From Candidatus Buchananbacteria bacterium RIFCSPLOWO2_02_FULL_46_11b (GTDB taxonomy: Bacteria > Patescibacteriota > Patescibacteriia > Buchananbacterales > UBA6539), in NCBI GenBank assembly GCA_001817615.1, contig MHIR01000058.1, positions 15,075 through 28,948 of the forward strand: a stretch of DNA of 13,874 nt, in the 5' to 3' direction. Below the pieces are notes generated by a model, which was not told the DNA's origin, did not search any database, and saw nothing but the letters and a program-made list of their open reading frames with translations. Position 1 is the first letter of the stretch. The number at the start of each line of letters is the position of its first letter. This document shows positions 11,827-13,874 of the stretch, one piece after another. The translations under genes and the position numbers were made by a program.

Positions 11827-11923
11827 GGAGATATCGTGGTTATTGACAAATCAAGAGCAATAAAACCATAAAGCAATAAAACAATAAAACAAAACTTTAA
11901 TTCGCTTATTTTATTGCTTTATT
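11827..11923. repeat. Cassette repeat, copy 3, also the convergent 3' region
   Basis: The same order as copies 1 and 2 (GTGGTTATTGACAAATC, then AGAGCAATAAAACCATAAAG, CAATAAAA words, CTTTAATTCGCTT, TTTTATTGCTTTATT). It ends 3 nt from the stop codon of the minus-strand gene at 11927, so its hairpin may serve as a shared terminator. Confidence 0.85.
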
Positions 11924-11926
11924 AGC

Positions 11927-12490
11927 CTACGGCTGAACATTAATCCTGGCGACGTTGTAGCGGGCATTGCAGGCAATATTCAAGGTTTGCGGCAGGGGGG
12001 AAGCGGTGACGCTCACAATCAGGAAGTTGAAGGAGTTGACCGTGTATTTCTTGTCGCCAATCGTGATTATCTGCTTGGCCGAACTGCGATTGTCTAACAT
12101 AATTGCTGATCCGGTTTTAAGGGTCATTGAGGTAATTGACGGCTGGCAGGCGGCATCAAACTGAATGCGCCAGCCGGCGTATTTTTTAATCGCTTCTTCG
12201 TAAGTTAAAGCCGGAGTTTTGACCGGAGTTTTGACCGGAGCTTTTTTCGCGGCGGCGGGCGGCGTCGTGGTCGCGGCGGTCGTGGCCGCGGCCGGCGTTT
12301 CAGGTTGGGCCGAAGCGTTAAGATTGGCGGTTTTGATTTGCTTTGAAGTTTGGCATTTTAAGCCGATAGCAATGGCTAGAATCGCCAGAATTGCCAGGCC
12401 GCCGATGACCCAGTAGGTTTGTTTCCGGTTTAATTGAAACGGCGGCTTTGGTTTTTTGAAAAAAGGCAGTTTTAGTTGAGGGAGTTTCAT
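11927..12490 (-). CDS. Membrane-anchored extracytoplasmic protein (187 aa)
   Basis: A basic N-terminus (K-K-P-K-P-P) precedes one hydrophobic helix (about 26-44), so the protein is anchored with its C-terminus outside. C46 follows the helix but there is no lipobox. Residues 50-95 are an Ala/Thr/Pro linker ending in a duplicated P-V-K-T. Residues 95-187 form a compact beta-rich domain with two cysteines only (C115, C174) that could form a disulfide, and an R-N-V-like end (Y-N-V-A-R-I-N-V). The pattern resembles the cupredoxin-like or Ig-like surface domains often tethered in these bacteria, but no copper ligand set is evident. The function is unknown. It lies downstream of the aminotransferase gene on the same strand, with an 8-bp word array in the 81-bp gap. 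Confidence 0.82.
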   Translation of the reverse strand: MKLPQLKLPFFKKPKPPFQLNRKQTYWVIGGLAILAILAIAIGLKCQTSKQIKTANLNASAQPETPAAATTAATTTPPAAAKKAPVKTPVKTPALTYEEAIKKYAGWRIQFDAACQPSITSMTLKTGSAIMLDNRSSAKQIITIGDKKYTVNSFNFLIVSVTASPLPQTLNIACNARYNVARINVQP

Positions 12491-12492
12491 GG

Positions 12493-12520
12493 TAGTGAAT
12501 TAGTAAATTAGTGAATTAGG
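12493..12520. repeat. 8-bp word array in the leader of the anchored-protein gene
   Basis: TAGTGAAT, TAGTAAAT, TAGTGAAT, then TAGG run head to tail directly upstream of the ATG at 12490 (minus strand: ATTCACTA words). It replaces any Shine-Dalgarno and resembles the CTAAC-word leaders of nusA and the phosphoesterase. Confidence 0.75.
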
Positions 12521-12571
12521 TTGGCGGGTAAAGAGATTTATTTAAAGCAACTATTTGCCATTAGCAATATG

Positions 12572-13762
12572 CTATTTGTTATATTTTTCCAGAGCCACTT
12601 TAAGCACTTCCATGGCTTCTTTCAGCGCGGCGCAATTCAGGACATAGGCGATCCGCACCTCGTTTTTCCCCTGCCCCGGAGTGACATAGAATTCCGCGGT
12701 GGGCGTCAAAAGCAAAGTTTTGCCCCGGTAGCTGAATTTTTCCAAAAGCCATTTAATGAATTTTTCCGAAGATTTGACCGGCAGTCGGGCAATTAAATAA
12801 AACGCGCCGCGGGGTTTTTGGGTTTTCACGCCGGGGATTTGTTTTAAGCCCGCCAGAATCGCGTCGCGCCGGCGCCGGTATTCAGCCGTGATTTTTTTAG
12901 TGTAGGGCCCGGAATTTTCCAAAAGCGGAATCGTGCCGTATTGCTCCAGCGTCGGCGCGGAAAGCCGGATCATGGCTAATTTCAAAATCGCCCGCATCAG
13001 GTCTTTATTATAGCTGGCGACGCAGCCAATGCGCGCGCCCGGGCAGGAAAAGCGCTTGGAAACGCTGTCCACCAAAATCACGTTGTCTTTGGCGGCGGGG
13101 TATTTCAGCAGGCAATCCGGCCGGCCGGAAAAAATTATTTCGCGGTAAGTCTCGTCGGAAATTATAAACAAATTATGTTTTTTGGCGACTTTAATGACCG
13201 CCTGTATTTCCTTTTCCGAAAGCGCGCTGCCGGTCGGATTGTTCGGATTGATGATAACGATAGCCCGGGTTTTTTTGTTGACTTTCTTTTCAATTTCTTC
13301 GGCGCCGGGCAAAGCGAAATTATTTTCCGCTTTTAAGGTTATAGGCACGAGTTTGATATTAGCCATGACGGCAAAGCCCTTGTAGCTGGTATAAAGGGGT
13401 TCAAAAACAATGATTTCTTCGCCCGCGTCGGCCGCGGAGAGCATCGCCAAAAAGATGGCTTCGGCGCCGCCGACCGTGGGGACGATGTTTTCCGGCTTAA
13501 GCTTGACGCCGAATTTGGCGTAATATTTTACCCAAGCCGCCGTGTGCTCGGCAATGCCGGGCGAAGGGGCGTAACCAAGATTCGGCTGGTGATATCGTTT
13601 TATCGCGGCCAAGAATTGCGGCGGCGGCGCCAGATCCGGGTCGCCGACATTCAGTTTAAAGACCTTAATTCCCCTTTGTTCCGCCTGCCTGACCAAAGGC
13701 AGGAATTTGCGGATGGGCGAAGCCATGAGTTTTTGCGCGCGCTGGGAGGGTTGAGTGGGCAT
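12572..13762 (-). CDS. Fold-type I PLP aminotransferase, aspartate-aminotransferase-like
   Basis: I start at ATG 13762 (396 aa) rather than 13837, because the extra 25 codons lie upstream of a TATAAT and are unlike the family. Visible PLP residues are the phosphate-site G-G-A-E (98-101), Y124 for ring stacking, N172-P-N-N175-P-T-G, D203 with Y206 (S-D-E-T-Y), the Schiff-base K236 in S-V-S-K-R, R244 in G-A-R-I-G, and the substrate-carboxylate R370 in V-R-I-A-Y. The pattern matches class I/II aminotransferases of the AspC-Igamma kind, which move amino groups between an amino acid and a 2-oxo acid. The substrate cannot be fixed from sequence. A near-leaderless mRNA is predicted. Confidence 0.94.
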   Translation of the reverse strand: MPTQPSQRAQKLMASPIRKFLPLVRQAEQRGIKVFKLNVGDPDLAPPPQFLAAIKRYHQPNLGYAPSPGIAEHTAAWVKYYAKFGVKLKPENIVPTVGGAEAIFLAMLSAADAGEEIIVFEPLYTSYKGFAVMANIKLVPITLKAENNFALPGAEEIEKKVNKKTRAIVIINPNNPTGSALSEKEIQAVIKVAKKHNLFIISDETYREIIFSGRPDCLLKYPAAKDNVILVDSVSKRFSCPGARIGCVASYNKDLMRAILKLAMIRLSAPTLEQYGTIPLLENSGPYTKKITAEYRRRRDAILAGLKQIPGVKTQKPRGAFYLIARLPVKSSEKFIKWLLEKFSYRGKTLLLTPTAEFYVTPGQGKNEVRIAYVLNCAALKEAMEVLKVALEKYNK

Positions 13763-13771
13763 AGTATTTGT

Positions 13772-13777
13772 ATTATA
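13772..13777 (-). promoter_or_regulatory. -10 box of the aminotransferase gene
   Basis: A perfect TATAAT (minus strand, 13777-13772) ends 9 nt before the ATG, predicting a leader of only 2-3 nt. The -35 at 17 nt (TACCCC) is poor, so the element rests on the -10. Nothing else is recognised between 13778 and the window end. Confidence 0.5.
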
Positions 13778-13874
13778 CAACTTTATTTGGCAAGGGGGTA
13801 GGGGACGGAGATTATAAATACAATTAATATAGCGCATACTTTAGAATCTAAATCAAAAGCACGAGGCTTATAAA

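Noticed and set aside
9247..11923. The cassette layout as an integron array with attC sites.
   Set aside because: No integrase is in the window, no conserved core-site GTTRRRY pairs were noted in the repeats, and each gene has its own promoter and terminator. Kept only as a repeat-cassette.
13763..13837. A 25-codon N-terminal extension of the aminotransferase.
   Set aside because: It spans the TATAAT box and a region unlike the family; M at 13762 fits the usual N-terminus.
1..13874. tRNA, rRNA or recoded stop codons.
   Set aside because: No cloverleaf or rRNA-like stretch was noticed on reading. TGA serves as a normal stop in the methyltransferase gene.

Overview
The window looks like a stretch of a Patescibacteria/CPR-type (or similar small-genome) bacterial chromosome. 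This is inferred, because no rRNA or marker gene settles it. The grounds are moderate GC content, short monocistronic units, many lineage-restricted small proteins beside standard housekeeping genes, and intergenic spaces packed with short-word arrays and hairpins. TGA is used as a stop (the methyltransferase gene), so no stop-to-sense recoding is evident.

Ten genes lie on the minus strand and are mostly recognisable: an inositol-monophosphatase family enzyme (cut by the left edge), a YfcE-type metallophosphoesterase, trigger factor, NusA, the YraN/UPF0102 nuclease-fold protein, a three-helix membrane protein overlapping a class I SAM methyltransferase, RNase HII, a membrane-anchored extracytoplasmic protein, and a fold-type I PLP aminotransferase. 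They mostly lack Shine-Dalgarno sequences. At least two (the phosphatase and the aminotransferase) have a -10 box so close to the ATG that the mRNA should be nearly leaderless.

Five genes lie on the plus strand between them: a small ankyrin-repeat protein, two zinc-ribbon proteins (157 and 74 aa), and a tandem pair of about 350-aa paralogues that look like strings of winged-helix modules. Each has its own near-consensus promoter and intrinsic terminator, and each has a purine-rich Shine-Dalgarno. Four share a TTGACA / TAAGAT-like promoter class, and three of those have an extended -10. I read them as a lineage-specific, possibly co-regulated set inserted between housekeeping genes.

The most unusual features are these. 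(1) The two paralogues alternate with three copies of a roughly 90-97-bp repeat (repeat-gene-repeat-gene-repeat) and share conserved 5'-end hairpins; their last ~90 codons are almost identical while the rest has diverged. (2) nusA is interrupted in frame by two pairs of a palindromic element encoding a KLA(S/N)PE peptide, and has an attenuator-like hairpin in its leader. (3) Nearly every intergenic space holds an array of degenerate 8-12-bp words, often mirrored to form an imperfect inverted repeat.
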